Shown one piece after another: positions 16,965-25,290 of a stretch of DNA of 64,000 bases. The position numbers and the translations under genes were made by a program. The stretch is from DATAOG01 sp963782885. Lineage in GTDB: Bacteria > Pseudomonadota > Alphaproteobacteria > Geminicoccales > Geminicoccaceae. The notes beneath the pieces were generated by a model that was not told the DNA's origin, did not search any database, and worked only from the letters and a program-made list of their open reading frames with translations. Each line of letters begins with the position of its first letter. Within the stretch, counting starts at the first letter, position 1. The stretch lies in contig CAWALL010000014.1 in the NCBI GenBank assembly GCA_963782885.1, positions 394,608-458,607 on the forward strand. Reading direction: 5' to 3'.

Positions 16965-17336
16965 TCAGGCGGAACCCAGCATCTGCTTGATCCGGGCGAC
17001 CAGCTCGCGGGTCGAGAACGGCTTGGTCACATAGGCGTCGGCGCCGAGTGCCAGGCCCTTGTCGCGCTCGACCTCGCGGCCCTTGGCGGTCAGCATCACG
17101 ATCTTGGCCTTTGCCCAGGCGGGGTTGCCGCGGATGCGCTCGCAGACCTCGAAGCCGTCGAGCTCGGGCATCATCACATCGAGCAGCACGAGGTCGGCCG
17201 GGCTGCGCGCCAGCGCCTGCAGCGCCGCCTCGCCGGTCGGCGCCACCTCGACCTCGAAGCCCTCGCGCTCCATCAGGAAACGCAAGGACAGCCCGATGTT
17301 CGGCTCGTCGTCGACCACCAGCACCCGCTTGCCCAT
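16965..17336 (-). CDS. Single-domain response regulator (CheY-like)
   Basis: A 123-residue receiver domain with no output domain. Acidic pocket VVDDEP, phospho-acceptor Asp in LVLLDVMMPELDG near residue 53, the conserved Thr/Ala in MLTAKG, and Lys in YVTKPFS are all present. ATG 17336 is where the domain begins. It is the first gene of the unit that also encodes two small membrane proteins and the SSS-type kinase, so it is the likely phosphate acceptor or a relay to another protein. Confidence 0.9.
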   Translation of the reverse strand: MGKRVLVVDDEPNIGLSLRFLMEREGFEVEVAPTGEAALQALARSPADLVLLDVMMPELDGFEVCERIRGNPAWAKAKIVMLTAKGREVERDKGLALGADAYVTKPFSTRELVARIKQMLGSA

Positions 17337-17532
17337 GCCAGGCTCGCCTTCTCGAGCGGTTCGCCTTCCGTTCGCGCCATTTAACGCCAACTCGTCGCGG
17401 CTGTCAGGTCGATTGTGGCGGGCGGCCGAAGACCGGGGCGGAGGCCGGGAAGGCCCTTGTGAAGAGCCCTCGAGAGGCGTAGCGTCCTCGGATACGAAGC
17501 CGCGAGCCGCGCCATCGGATGTGAAGGGCGAA

Positions 17533-18126
17533 ATGGGCCGCATTGCCATAGCGATGATGCTGTTTCTTGAAAGCAGCGGATTGGCGCTTGCAGGACCACT
17601 GCACGACGCCGCGCGGAGCGGCGACCTTGCGAAGGCTCGCGCGCTGATCGGCGAAGGAGCGCTGATCGATGCCCGGAGCGCTCGTGGCGAGACGCCGCTG
17701 ATTCTCGCGATCCTGGCCGGCAATGAGGCGATCGCCGAACTTCTCATCGAGCATGGCGCCGCGGTCGACGCTCGCAACACCGGCGGCTTCACGCCCTTGC
17801 ACGCGGCCGCCTACGCCGGCGACCGGGCGATGGCCGAGCTTCTGATCGAACGTGGCGCCGACGTCAACGATGCCCGCAACAAGGCTGGTGTGACCCCGCT
17901 GTTTCCGGCGATCGAGGAAGATCACCCGGCGGTCGCCGAACTCCTGATCGCCCGAGGCGCGGACCTGCGGCCGCAGGAGCGCCACGGCTACACGGCGCTG
18001 ACGCGGGCCCTCTTCAAAGGCAACCAGGACGTCGTCAGCTTGCTGAGGGCCGAGGGCGCCGAATGTCAGGGGCCCAAGGTGCTGGGCGATTCGCTCTATC
18101 AACAATGCCTTGATGCCGCAAAGTGA
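17533..18126 (+). CDS. Exported ankyrin-repeat protein
   Basis: A 197-residue protein. An N-terminal signal peptide (MGRIAIAMMLFLESSGLALA) is followed by about five ankyrin units, for example GPLHDAARSGDLAKARALI, GETPLILAILAGNEAIAELL, GGFTPLHAAAYAGDRAMAEL and GYTALTRALFKGNQDVVSLL. The C-terminal tail has two cysteines (AECQGPK, QQCLDAA). ATG 17533 follows GAAGGG. It is followed 29 bases later by the YHS-domain gene in the same direction, so the two exported proteins probably work together. The binding partner is unknown. Confidence 0.85.
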   Translation: MGRIAIAMMLFLESSGLALAGPLHDAARSGDLAKARALIGEGALIDARSARGETPLILAILAGNEAIAELLIEHGAAVDARNTGGFTPLHAAAYAGDRAMAELLIERGADVNDARNKAGVTPLFPAIEEDHPAVAELLIARGADLRPQERHGYTALTRALFKGNQDVVSLLRAEGAECQGPKVLGDSLYQQCLDAAK

Positions 18127-18155
18127 GGGCAACAGAGCCTCCAGGAGTACAACCG

Positions 18156-18659
18156 ATGATCGACAGGACGCACGGAAGCCTGGCCCGCGGTTGGCGGGTG
18201 CCGCTGGCGGCCGCCTTGGCCATGCTCGCGTGGAGCGCTCCGGCGAACGCAGGCAGCAGCATCAACACCGGCTACTTCGGCGGGGTCGCGATCGAAGGCT
18301 TCGATACGGTCGCTTACTTCACGGACGGTCGGGCGATCAAGGGTTCGGAGCAATTCGCTTACGACTGGCTCGGCGTCACCTGGATGTTCGCCAACGCCGA
18401 GCATCGCGATCTGTTCGCGAAGCAACCGCTGAGCTATGCGCCGCAATACGGCGGTCACTGCGCGCTCGGGACTTCCTTAGGCGAGAGCACCATTAACATC
18501 GACCCGGAAGCTTGGTCGATCGTCGACGGCAAGCTCTACCTGCAATACTCCAAAGGCGGGCGCGAGCAGTGGGAGCGGGATCGCGCTGCCCGGATCGTGG
18601 CCGCTGACCAGAAATGGCCGGAGGTCAAGGCTAGGTTGGAGAGCCAGTCCGGCGGCTAG
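18156..18659 (+). CDS. Exported YHS-domain protein
   Basis: A 167-residue protein with a signal peptide (VPLAAALAMLAWSAPANA) and a YHS-type domain: GFDTVAYFTDGRAIKGSEQF, YDWLGVTWMFANAEHRDLFA and YAPQYGGHCALG. YHS domains are often found in metal-related proteins, and the Cys and His in GGHCALG could bind metal. The ATG at 18156 follows AGGAG at a good distance. The tandem position after the ankyrin gene suggests one transcript. Confidence 0.88.
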   Translation: MIDRTHGSLARGWRVPLAAALAMLAWSAPANAGSSINTGYFGGVAIEGFDTVAYFTDGRAIKGSEQFAYDWLGVTWMFANAEHRDLFAKQPLSYAPQYGGHCALGTSLGESTINIDPEAWSIVDGKLYLQYSKGGREQWERDRAARIVAADQKWPEVKARLESQSGG

Positions 18660-18702
18660 TCGGACCTGCTGCCCGGAATGCCGACGTTTTGCGGCGAGTG
18701 AC

Positions 18703-20925
18703 CTAGTTCGCGACCGAGAAGTGCATGAGCGAGAAGGCATTGACGTAGACGTACTCGTACTGGGTTCCGCCGACGCTGCTCGGATCATGGTACAGGTAGC
18801 CACAGTTCGCGCGCCCTAGTAGGAAGTCATCCGACAAATCACACAGTCGGTCATCTCGCAGGGAGACCCTGCCGGTACGCAGGCTGTTCGGGTTTCGGTA
18901 AGCGGTGGTGCCGTCCTCGCCGATCTGCAGCAGGAAGGGCTCGCCACTCTGGTGCTGCCCCTGCCATGTGTGACCCAAGATCAGAGCCCTGGCGTGAGCG
19001 CCATCGAGGCGCCGCTCGGGGCGGTCAGGATAGCCATACGGCCACTCCGGCAGCCCTGCCTTGCGCAGGCCATCGAGACGAAGAGCGAGATCCTCCGGTC
19101 GTCTGTGGTGCGCATACATCACTCGGTAAAACTGCACGTTGGCACTGGGAACGCGTTGCATAAGCATCTCGGCCTCGTGCTTCGCCTCCTCGTAACGCCC
19201 AGTTTGGGCATAGCTTACGGCAAGCAACTCGATCGGGTCGTTCAGTCCTGGAGCGAGATCTCGTGCCTGCTTCACCGCTTCGATCGCGCGGTCATACTGT
19301 TCGTCCAGGAACAGCGCGAGACCGGCGGTGATCAGAACCGAGGCGGGCGGCTTCGGGTTCAGGCGCAACGCCGCTTCGGCCGCCTCCACTGCCTCAGCTG
19401 GCTTGCCAGCGTAAGCCAGCACCAAGGCAAGGGTGGCATGCGCCTCGGCATCACTGGGGCCGAACTCGACCGCCCGGCGGGCGGATTCGATGGCAGCTTC
19501 GTGCTCGCCGTCGAGCGACTGGACCTCGGCGAGAGCCGCACGCGCTCTCGGCAGCCCCGGGTTCAACGCGAGCGCACGTCCCGCGGCGTCGTAAAGCGTC
19601 TGGCGCGCCACCGTGCCGGGTAGGCTCATATCAAAGCTGGACCTCCACAAGAAGAGCGCAGCGTGGGCCAGGCCGGCGTAGGCGTCGGCGAATTCACCAT
19701 CGCGCGAGATTGCCTGCTGGTATAAGTCGAGGGCCCGCGAGAGGCCGATTTCTCCTGCCGGGCGATGCATCTCCTGCTCGGCCCGCAGGTAGAAATCATA
19801 CGCCTCAAGATCGCGGGTGGGCAGGCGCGCAACCTGCGTCTGCTCGGACTCCGTCAGTTGCACCGACAGCGCCTCGACGATCTTGCCGATCACCTCGTCC
19901 TGGAGCGCAAAGATGTCGGCGTAGTTCCGATCGTAGCGCTCGGCCCAGACATGACCGCCGCTCCTGCCGTCGATCAGCTGCGCATTGATCCGGACCCGGC
20001 CGCCGGCCCGGCGCACGCTGCCCTTGAGCACGTAGCGGACCCCGAGCTCGTTGGCGACCTGGCGGATGTCAACGGGCTTGTCCTTGTAGGTGAAGACCGA
20101 GTTGCGGGCGATCGTGAACAGGCCGGAGATCTTGGACAGTTCCGTGATCAGATCGTCCGTCATGCCATCAGCGAAATACCCCTCCTCGGCATCGTCGCTG
20201 AGGTTCTCGAAGGGCAGAACGGCGATCGACGGCTTGTCCGGGACCGGAGTGGTACGGGCTTGGGTCGGCCCTGCGGCCGGAGGCTGCCATGATTGCCGCC
20301 AGGTTGCGATGCCTGCGGCGGTGAGCACGGCGAGGGCGACGGCTCCGAGCGCCGCCCATCGCCAGTCCGTCATGCCGGGCCACTTCGGACGGAGCTTGCC
20401 GACGAGCTGACCGTCGGGGAGCAGACGATAGACCGTCACCGGCTCCGGGATGTTCTTGACCCGGTGGTCGCCCAGCGGCTCGAAGCCGAATGCGACCTTG
20501 TCCTTGACCTGGTTGTAGACGTTGCGGGCGACGCAGACGCCGCCGGGCTCGGCCAGGCCCTCGAGGCGGGCCGCGATGTTGACGCCACCACCGTAGATGT
20601 CGCCGTCCTCGATGATGATGTCGCCGATGTTGATCCCGATCCGGAACGCGATCCGCTGGTCTTCGGGAAGCTCCGCCTGGCGCTCGGCGACGCCGTTTTG
20701 GAGCGCGGCCGCGCATTCGACCGCGTCGACCACGCTCGCGAACTCGATCAGCGCGCCGTCGCCCGTCAGCTTGACGACGCGGCCGCGATGCTCGGCGGTC
20801 TTGGGCTCGAGAAAGTCCTTGCGCAGCGCCTTCAGGCGCGCGTGCGTCCCCGCCTCGTCGGCCGCCATGAGGCGCGAATAGCCGACGACGTCGGTGGCCA
20901 CAATCGCCGCGAGCCTGCGCTCCAT
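18703..20925 (-). CDS. Class III adenylate/guanylate cyclase with TPR domain
   Basis: A 740-residue protein. Residues 1-170 are a class III nucleotide cyclase with both metal Asp motifs (VATDVVGYSRLM and KLTGDGALIEF) and GGGVNIAARLEGLAEPGG near the catalytic Asn/Arg. A transmembrane segment near 187-208 (WAALGAVALAVLTAAGIATW) leads to a TolB-like/FlgO-like region (SIAVLPFENLSDD, RYVLKGSVRRAGGRVRINAQLIDG). A long TPR superhelix follows, up to about residue 620. This architecture is frequent in Alphaproteobacteria. It probably makes cAMP in response to an extracytoplasmic cue. The last 90 residues are an unassigned beta-rich domain. Confidence 0.9.
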   Translation of the reverse strand: MERRLAAIVATDVVGYSRLMAADEAGTHARLKALRKDFLEPKTAEHRGRVVKLTGDGALIEFASVVDAVECAAALQNGVAERQAELPEDQRIAFRIGINIGDIIIEDGDIYGGGVNIAARLEGLAEPGGVCVARNVYNQVKDKVAFGFEPLGDHRVKNIPEPVTVYRLLPDGQLVGKLRPKWPGMTDWRWAALGAVALAVLTAAGIATWRQSWQPPAAGPTQARTTPVPDKPSIAVLPFENLSDDAEEGYFADGMTDDLITELSKISGLFTIARNSVFTYKDKPVDIRQVANELGVRYVLKGSVRRAGGRVRINAQLIDGRSGGHVWAERYDRNYADIFALQDEVIGKIVEALSVQLTESEQTQVARLPTRDLEAYDFYLRAEQEMHRPAGEIGLSRALDLYQQAISRDGEFADAYAGLAHAALFLWRSSFDMSLPGTVARQTLYDAAGRALALNPGLPRARAALAEVQSLDGEHEAAIESARRAVEFGPSDAEAHATLALVLAYAGKPAEAVEAAEAALRLNPKPPASVLITAGLALFLDEQYDRAIEAVKQARDLAPGLNDPIELLAVSYAQTGRYEEAKHEAEMLMQRVPSANVQFYRVMYAHHRRPEDLALRLDGLRKAGLPEWPYGYPDRPERRLDGAHARALILGHTWQGQHQSGEPFLLQIGEDGTTAYRNPNSLRTGRVSLRDDRLCDLSDDFLLGRANCGYLYHDPSSVGGTQYEYVYVNAFSLMHFSVAN

Positions 20926-21033
20926 GAGCCCACCTTTTCCGGCCGGGAGCAGCCATTCTAGCCGATTCCACGCGTAGCGACAGGTGCAGTCCTCGCGAGG
21001 TCGGGGGGAATCGGCGTCGTCCGGAGTTGGGCC

Positions 21034-21771
21034 TTAGCGCTGGCCGATGGGCTTGGCCGGAGCTCGACGGGCCTCCGCCGGTAGCGTTTGCCAACCCGCC
21101 GTCGTCAGCTGCTCGAGCGGCTGGAAGCGGGCCTTGTAGGCCATCTTCGAGCTGTCGGCGATCCAGTAGCCGAGGTAGACGTAGGGCAGCTGAAGCTCGC
21201 GGGCGTGCTCGATGTGCCAGAGGATGATCAGGCTGCCGAGCGAGCGCCGGCTCTCGTCGGGGTCGAAGAACTTGTAGACGCCGGACAGGCCGCTCGGGGT
21301 GCGGTCGGTCAGGCTCGCCGCGATCAGCGAGCGGTCCGGACGGCGCCATTCGACCAGCCGGCTGTCGACCGGGCTGTCGTCGATCATGGCGCGAAAGTCT
21401 GCCCAGGTCATGCTGGCCATGCCGCTCTCGCCATGGCGGCTCTCGAGATAGCGCTGGAACAGGGCGAACTGCTCCTTGGTCGCGACCGGCCGGCGCTCGG
21501 CGGCGACCAGGTCGGCGTTCTGGCGCCAGATCCGGCGCCAGCCGCGGGTCAGGCGAAATCGCTCGACCGGGATCCGCACCGGCACGCAGGCGGTGCAGCC
21601 CGGGCAGGCCGGGCGATACGCGAGCGCTTGCGAGCGCCGGAAACCCGCCGCCATCAGCCGCTCATGCAGGCGGTCCGGGTCGGGGCCGTCGAGCAGGGTG
21701 ATCAGGCGGCGCTCGTGCCGGTGCGCGAGATACGGGCAGGGCGCCAGCTCGGTGCTGAAAAAGAGCTTCAT
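21034..21771 (-). CDS. bpt: Aminoacyl-tRNA-protein transferase (Bpt/Ate family)
   Basis: A 245-residue enzyme of the leucyl/arginyl-tRNA-protein transferase family that adds an amino acid to N-terminal Asp or Glu and so marks proteins for ClpSA-ClpP (N-degron pathway). Marks are ELAPCPYLAHRHERRL, the cysteine cluster CPGCTACVPVRIPV, FQRYLESRHGES, LSGVYKFFDPDESRRSLG and YVYLGYWIADSSKMAYKARFQP. The length is normal and the ATG begins the domain. It is transcribed away from the Rrf2 gene; the 219 bases between them hold the rrf2 promoter. Confidence 0.94.
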   Translation of the reverse strand: MKLFFSTELAPCPYLAHRHERRLITLLDGPDPDRLHERLMAAGFRRSQALAYRPACPGCTACVPVRIPVERFRLTRGWRRIWRQNADLVAAERRPVATKEQFALFQRYLESRHGESGMASMTWADFRAMIDDSPVDSRLVEWRRPDRSLIAASLTDRTPSGLSGVYKFFDPDESRRSLGSLIILWHIEHARELQLPYVYLGYWIADSSKMAYKARFQPLEQLTTAGWQTLPAEARRAPAKPIGQR

Positions 21772-21933
21772 CGCCCAACCAGCCGAAACATCGCGTCAGA
21801 CGCTATGGTACCCGTGTAGAGGGGCGAGAACACGAGGCCAGATTGGATTTTGACCGAGCCCAGGCCGGCGGCCGGCCGTCGGCGCACCAATTCCAGCCAG
21901 GTCCCTGTCAGCAGATGGCCCGATCGCAGGGTG

Positions 21934-21962
21934 TTGACAAGCTCATCGATTCGGGCATATTC
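21934..21962 (+). promoter_or_regulatory. Sigma-70-type promoter for the Rrf2 gene
   Basis: TTGACA (21934-21939) is followed after 17 bases by ATATTC (21957-21962), and an ATG lies 29 bases further. Just downstream, CCTAGTCAACGAATAGG (21963-21979) has imperfect dyad symmetry (CCTA...TAGG) and could be an autoregulatory site. Confidence 0.5.
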
Positions 21963-21990
21963 CCTAGTCAACGAATAGGCAATGTGAAGA

Positions 21991-22434
21991 ATGCTGTCGC
22001 AAAAGGCCAAGTATGCGTTGCGGGCGGTCCTCTTGCTCGCCGAACGTGAGGGGGAGATGGTGCTCGTTGCCGAGATCGCCGAGCGGCAGAAGGTGCCAAA
22101 GAAGTTTCTCGAGTTGATTCTCCTGGAGCTCAAGAAGCATGGCTTTCTGCACAGTCAGCGCGGCAAGCACGGCGGCTACGTGCTCTCGCGACCCGCGGCG
22201 GAAGTCACCTTCGGACAGGTGATCAGAATTGCCGACGGACCGATCGCACCTTTGCCGTGCGCCAGTTCGACGGCTTATCGCCGGTGCGCCGACTGCCCCG
22301 ACGAAGCCAGCTGCGCGATCCGCATGGTCATGCGCCAGGTCCGCGATGCCACGGCCGCGATCCTGGATCAGACCACCTTCGCCGACGTCCTCAGCGACAG
22401 GGTACCGCGCGAGACCGCCGCGGCGGCCGACTAA
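21991..22434 (+). CDS. Rrf2-family transcriptional regulator
   Basis: A 147-residue Rrf2 regulator. The winged helix is clear: KYALRAVLLLAEREG, VAEIAERQKVPKKFLELILLELKKHG and GKHGGYVLSRP. A four-cysteine segment follows (LPCASS, RRCADCPDEASC), like the iron-sulfur or redox site of IscR and related sensors. It precedes sbp-cysTWA by 101 bases in the same direction, so it probably controls sulfate uptake (comparable to CymR-type regulation of cysteine genes). The target and ligand are inference. Confidence 0.88.
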   Translation: MLSQKAKYALRAVLLLAEREGEMVLVAEIAERQKVPKKFLELILLELKKHGFLHSQRGKHGGYVLSRPAAEVTFGQVIRIADGPIAPLPCASSTAYRRCADCPDEASCAIRMVMRQVRDATAAILDQTTFADVLSDRVPRETAAAAD

Positions 22435-22535
22435 AATTTTGGCCGTTAGACTATTAACTCGATCGACAAACTGGACAAGAGCGCGACCAGCGGAGTCGAC
22501 ACGATCGCCGCAACCCCGTGCGAAGGAGTTTCGCC

Positions 22536-23555
22536 ATGCGACGACCACGCCGTTCCCTCCTGATCGCAGTCGCCTTCGTCGGCCTGGGCCTCGGGCTCCA
22601 GGCGCCGGCGCGGGCGGAGGTCACGATCCTCAACGTCTCCTACGACCCGACCCGGGAGCTCTACAAGGACTTCAACGAGCTGTTCGCCGAGCACTGGAAG
22701 CAGCAGACCGGCGAGGACGTCACGATCCAGATGTCGCACGGCGGCTCGGGCAAGCAGGCGCGGGCCGTGATCGACGGCCTCGAGGCCCATGTCGTCACGC
22801 TCGCGCTCGCCTACGACATCGACGCGATCGCCGAGCGCACCGGCTGGCTGCCGAAGGACTGGCAGAGCCGGCTGCCGCACCACAGCGCGCCCTACACCTC
22901 GACCATCGTGTTCCTGGTGCGCAAGGGCAATCCCAAGGGCATCCACGACTGGGGCGACCTGGTCAAGGACGACGTCCAGGTGATCACGCCCAACCCCAAG
23001 ACCTCGGGCGGCGCGCGCTGGAACTACCTGGCGGCCTGGGGCTACGCGCTCCGCCAGTCGGGCGGCGACGAGGCCAAGGCAAAGGACTTCGTGCACGCGC
23101 TCTTCCAGCACGTGCCAGTGCTCGACACCGGCGCGCGTGGCGCCACGATGACCTTCGTGCAGCGCCAGATCGGCGACGTGCTGCTGGCGTGGGAAAACGA
23201 AGCCTTCCTGGCTGTTAACGAGCTGGGACCAGAGCAGTTCGAGATCGTCGTGCCATCGGTGAGCATCCTGGCCGAGCCGCCGGTCGCGCTGGTCGACCAC
23301 GTGGTCGACGAGGACGGCACGCGCAAGGTCGCCGAAGCCTATCTCCAGTACCTCTACTCGCCCGAGGGCCAGCGGCTTGTGGCCAAACACTACTACCGCC
23401 CGGTTTCGCCCGAGAGCGCCGATCCCGTGGATCTGAAGCGCTTTCCCAAGCTCGAGCTGTTCACCGTGGACGGGCTGTTCGGCGGCTGGCAGAAGGCGCA
23501 GGCCGAGCACTTCGCCGACGGCGGCACCTTCGATCAGATCTACGAGGGGCGCTGA
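22536..23555 (+). CDS. sbp: Periplasmic sulfate/thiosulfate-binding protein
   Basis: A 339-residue substrate-binding protein for the CysTWA importer. It has a signal peptide (LLIAVAFVGLGLGLQAPARA), then the family core: LNVSYDPTRELYKDFNELF, MSHGGSGKQARAVIDGLEA, VTLALAYDIDAIA, VRKGNPKGIHDWGDL, ITPNPKTSGGARWNYLAAWGYA and LDTGARGATMTF. ATG 22536 has GAAGGAG 7 bases upstream and fits the signal peptide better than a GTG at 22518. It begins a four-gene operon with tight spacing. Confidence 0.96.
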   Translation: MRRPRRSLLIAVAFVGLGLGLQAPARAEVTILNVSYDPTRELYKDFNELFAEHWKQQTGEDVTIQMSHGGSGKQARAVIDGLEAHVVTLALAYDIDAIAERTGWLPKDWQSRLPHHSAPYTSTIVFLVRKGNPKGIHDWGDLVKDDVQVITPNPKTSGGARWNYLAAWGYALRQSGGDEAKAKDFVHALFQHVPVLDTGARGATMTFVQRQIGDVLLAWENEAFLAVNELGPEQFEIVVPSVSILAEPPVALVDHVVDEDGTRKVAEAYLQYLYSPEGQRLVAKHYYRPVSPESADPVDLKRFPKLELFTVDGLFGGWQKAQAEHFADGGTFDQIYEGR

Positions 23556-23558
23556 GCG

Positions 23559-24407
23559 ATGGCTTCCGCCGCCGTCCTCGGGCTGCGGCGGAAGCCCAGC
23601 GTGCTGCCTGGCTTCGGGCTGGCGTTGGGCTTCAGCCTGCTCTACCTCGGCCTGATCGTGCTGATCCCGCTCGCCGCGCTGTTCGTGCGCAGCACTGGCA
23701 TGGGATGGTCCGAATTCTGGGCCGCGGTCGCCTCGCCGCGGGCGCTCGCCGCGTACCGGCTGAGCTTCGGCGCCGCCTTCGCCGCCGCCCTGGTCAATGC
23801 CGGGTTCGGGCTGCTGGTCGCCTGGGTGCTGGTCCGCTACCGCTTTCCGGGCAAGCGGCTGATCGACGCCATGGTCGATCTGCCGTTCGCCCTGCCGACC
23901 GCGATCGCCGGCATCGCGCTGACCGGGCTCTACGCGCCGAACGGCTGGATCGGTCAGCTGCTGGCGCCGCTCGGCATCCGGGTGGCGTTCACGCCGCTCG
24001 GCGTGGTCGTAGCGCTGATCTTCATCGGCCTGCCGTTCGTCACGCGCACGGTCGAGCCCGTGCTGCAAGATCTCGACCGCGAGGTCGAGGAGGCGGCGGC
24101 CAGCCTCGGCGCCGGGCGACTGCAGACCTTCGGCCGGGTGATCGTGCCCGCGATCCTGCCTGCGCTCTTGACCGGCTTCGCGCTCGCGCTCGCGCGCGGC
24201 ATCGGCGAGTACGGCTCGGTGATCTTCATCGCCGGCAACATGCCGGGCGTCTCCGAGATCGCGCCGCTGCTGATCGTGATCAGGCTCGAGCAGTACGATT
24301 ACGCCGGCGCCACCGCGATCGCGGTGGTGATGCTGACGGCGTCCTTCCTCCTCCTGCTCCTGATCAACCTCCTGCAGCGCTGGAGCCGCGCGCGCTACGG
24401 CGCCTGA
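23559..24407 (+). CDS. cysT: Sulfate ABC transporter permease CysT
   Basis: A 282-residue inner-membrane permease with about six helices. The family start (PGFGLALGFSLLYLGLIVLIPLAALF) and the cytoplasmic coupling loop EEAAASLGAGRLQTFGRVIVPAILPAL (EAA motif) are present, with the GEYGSVIFIAGNMPG segment typical of CysT. It starts 3 bases after the binding-protein stop and pairs with CysW to form the channel. Confidence 0.95.
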   Translation: MASAAVLGLRRKPSVLPGFGLALGFSLLYLGLIVLIPLAALFVRSTGMGWSEFWAAVASPRALAAYRLSFGAAFAAALVNAGFGLLVAWVLVRYRFPGKRLIDAMVDLPFALPTAIAGIALTGLYAPNGWIGQLLAPLGIRVAFTPLGVVVALIFIGLPFVTRTVEPVLQDLDREVEEAAASLGAGRLQTFGRVIVPAILPALLTGFALALARGIGEYGSVIFIAGNMPGVSEIAPLLIVIRLEQYDYAGATAIAVVMLTASFLLLLLINLLQRWSRARYGA

Positions 24408-24420
24408 GGGAGAACTCGCG

Positions 24421-25290
24421 ATGGCATCGCTCGCCCCCGCTGCGACCCTGCCCGTCGCCGCCTCGACCTCGGAGCGGCCGGCGGTACGCTGGCTGCTGAT
24501 CGGCCTGGCGCTGGCCTTCCTGGCGCTCTTCCTGCTGCTGCCGCTGGCACTCGTGTTCGTCGAGGCGTTACGGCAGGGCTGGCAGGGCTATCGGGCGGCG
24601 CTGAGCGACCCGGACGCGCTGGCGGCGATCCGGCTGACCCTGATGACCGCCGCGATCGCGGTGCCGGCCAATCTCTTGTTCGGGCTGGCCGCCTCCTGGG
24701 CGATCGCCAAGTTCGAGTTCACCGGCAAGAGCCTCTTGATCACGCTGATAGATCTGCCGTTCTCGGTCTCGCCGGTGATCGCCGGCCTGATTTACGTCCT
24801 GATGTTCGGCGCGCATGGCTACCTCGGGCCCTGGCTCATGGCGCACCACGTGAAGATCATCTTCGCCGTGCCCGGGATCGTGCTCGCGACCATCTTCGTG
24901 ACCTTGCCGTTCGTCGCCCGCGAGTTGATCCCGCTGATGCAGGAGCAGGGCACCGAGGAGGAAGAGGCGGCGCTGTCGCTGGGGGCGCGCGGCTGGCAGA
25001 CGTTCTGGCGCGTGACCCTGCCGAACGTCAAATGGGGCCTGCTCTACGGCGTGCTGCTGTGCAACGCCCGCGCCATGGGCGAATTCGGCGCGGTCGCGGT
25101 GGTCTCGGGCCGCATCCGCGGCCTGACCAACACCATGCCGCTGCACGTCGAGATCCTCTACAACGAGTACAACTTCGTCGCCGCGTTCGCGGTCGCCTCG
25201 CTGCTGGCGCTGCTCGCGCTCGTGACGCTCGCCGGCAAGAGCCTGCTCGAATGGCGCTACCGCGCGGAGCTCGCCGCGGTGCGGCGATGA
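24421..25290 (+). CDS. cysW: Sulfate ABC transporter permease CysW
   Basis: A 289-residue permease with six hydrophobic helices. Marks are LALAFLALFLLLPLALVFVEAL, PFSVSPVIAGLIYVLMFGAHG, the coupling loop EEEAALSLGARGWQTFWRVTLP and GEFGAVAVVSGRIRGLTNTMP. The extra N-terminal 30 residues are cytoplasmic. Its stop overlaps the cysA ATG (ATGA), which implies coupled translation with the ATPase. Confidence 0.95.
   Translation: MASLAPAATLPVAASTSERPAVRWLLIGLALAFLALFLLLPLALVFVEALRQGWQGYRAALSDPDALAAIRLTLMTAAIAVPANLLFGLAASWAIAKFEFTGKSLLITLIDLPFSVSPVIAGLIYVLMFGAHGYLGPWLMAHHVKIIFAVPGIVLATIFVTLPFVARELIPLMQEQGTEEEEAALSLGARGWQTFWRVTLPNVKWGLLYGVLLCNARAMGEFGAVAVVSGRIRGLTNTMPLHVEILYNEYNFVAAFAVASLLALLALVTLAGKSLLEWRYRAELAAVRR

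Noticed and set aside
21768..22133. 121-residue minus-strand frame between bpt and the Rrf2 gene
   Set aside because: It covers the start of the Rrf2 gene in antisense and the rrf2 promoter, and has no family features.
22446..24068. 540-residue minus-strand frame opposite sbp and cysT
   Set aside because: Antisense shadow of two recognised genes; composition is typical of reverse-frame reading.
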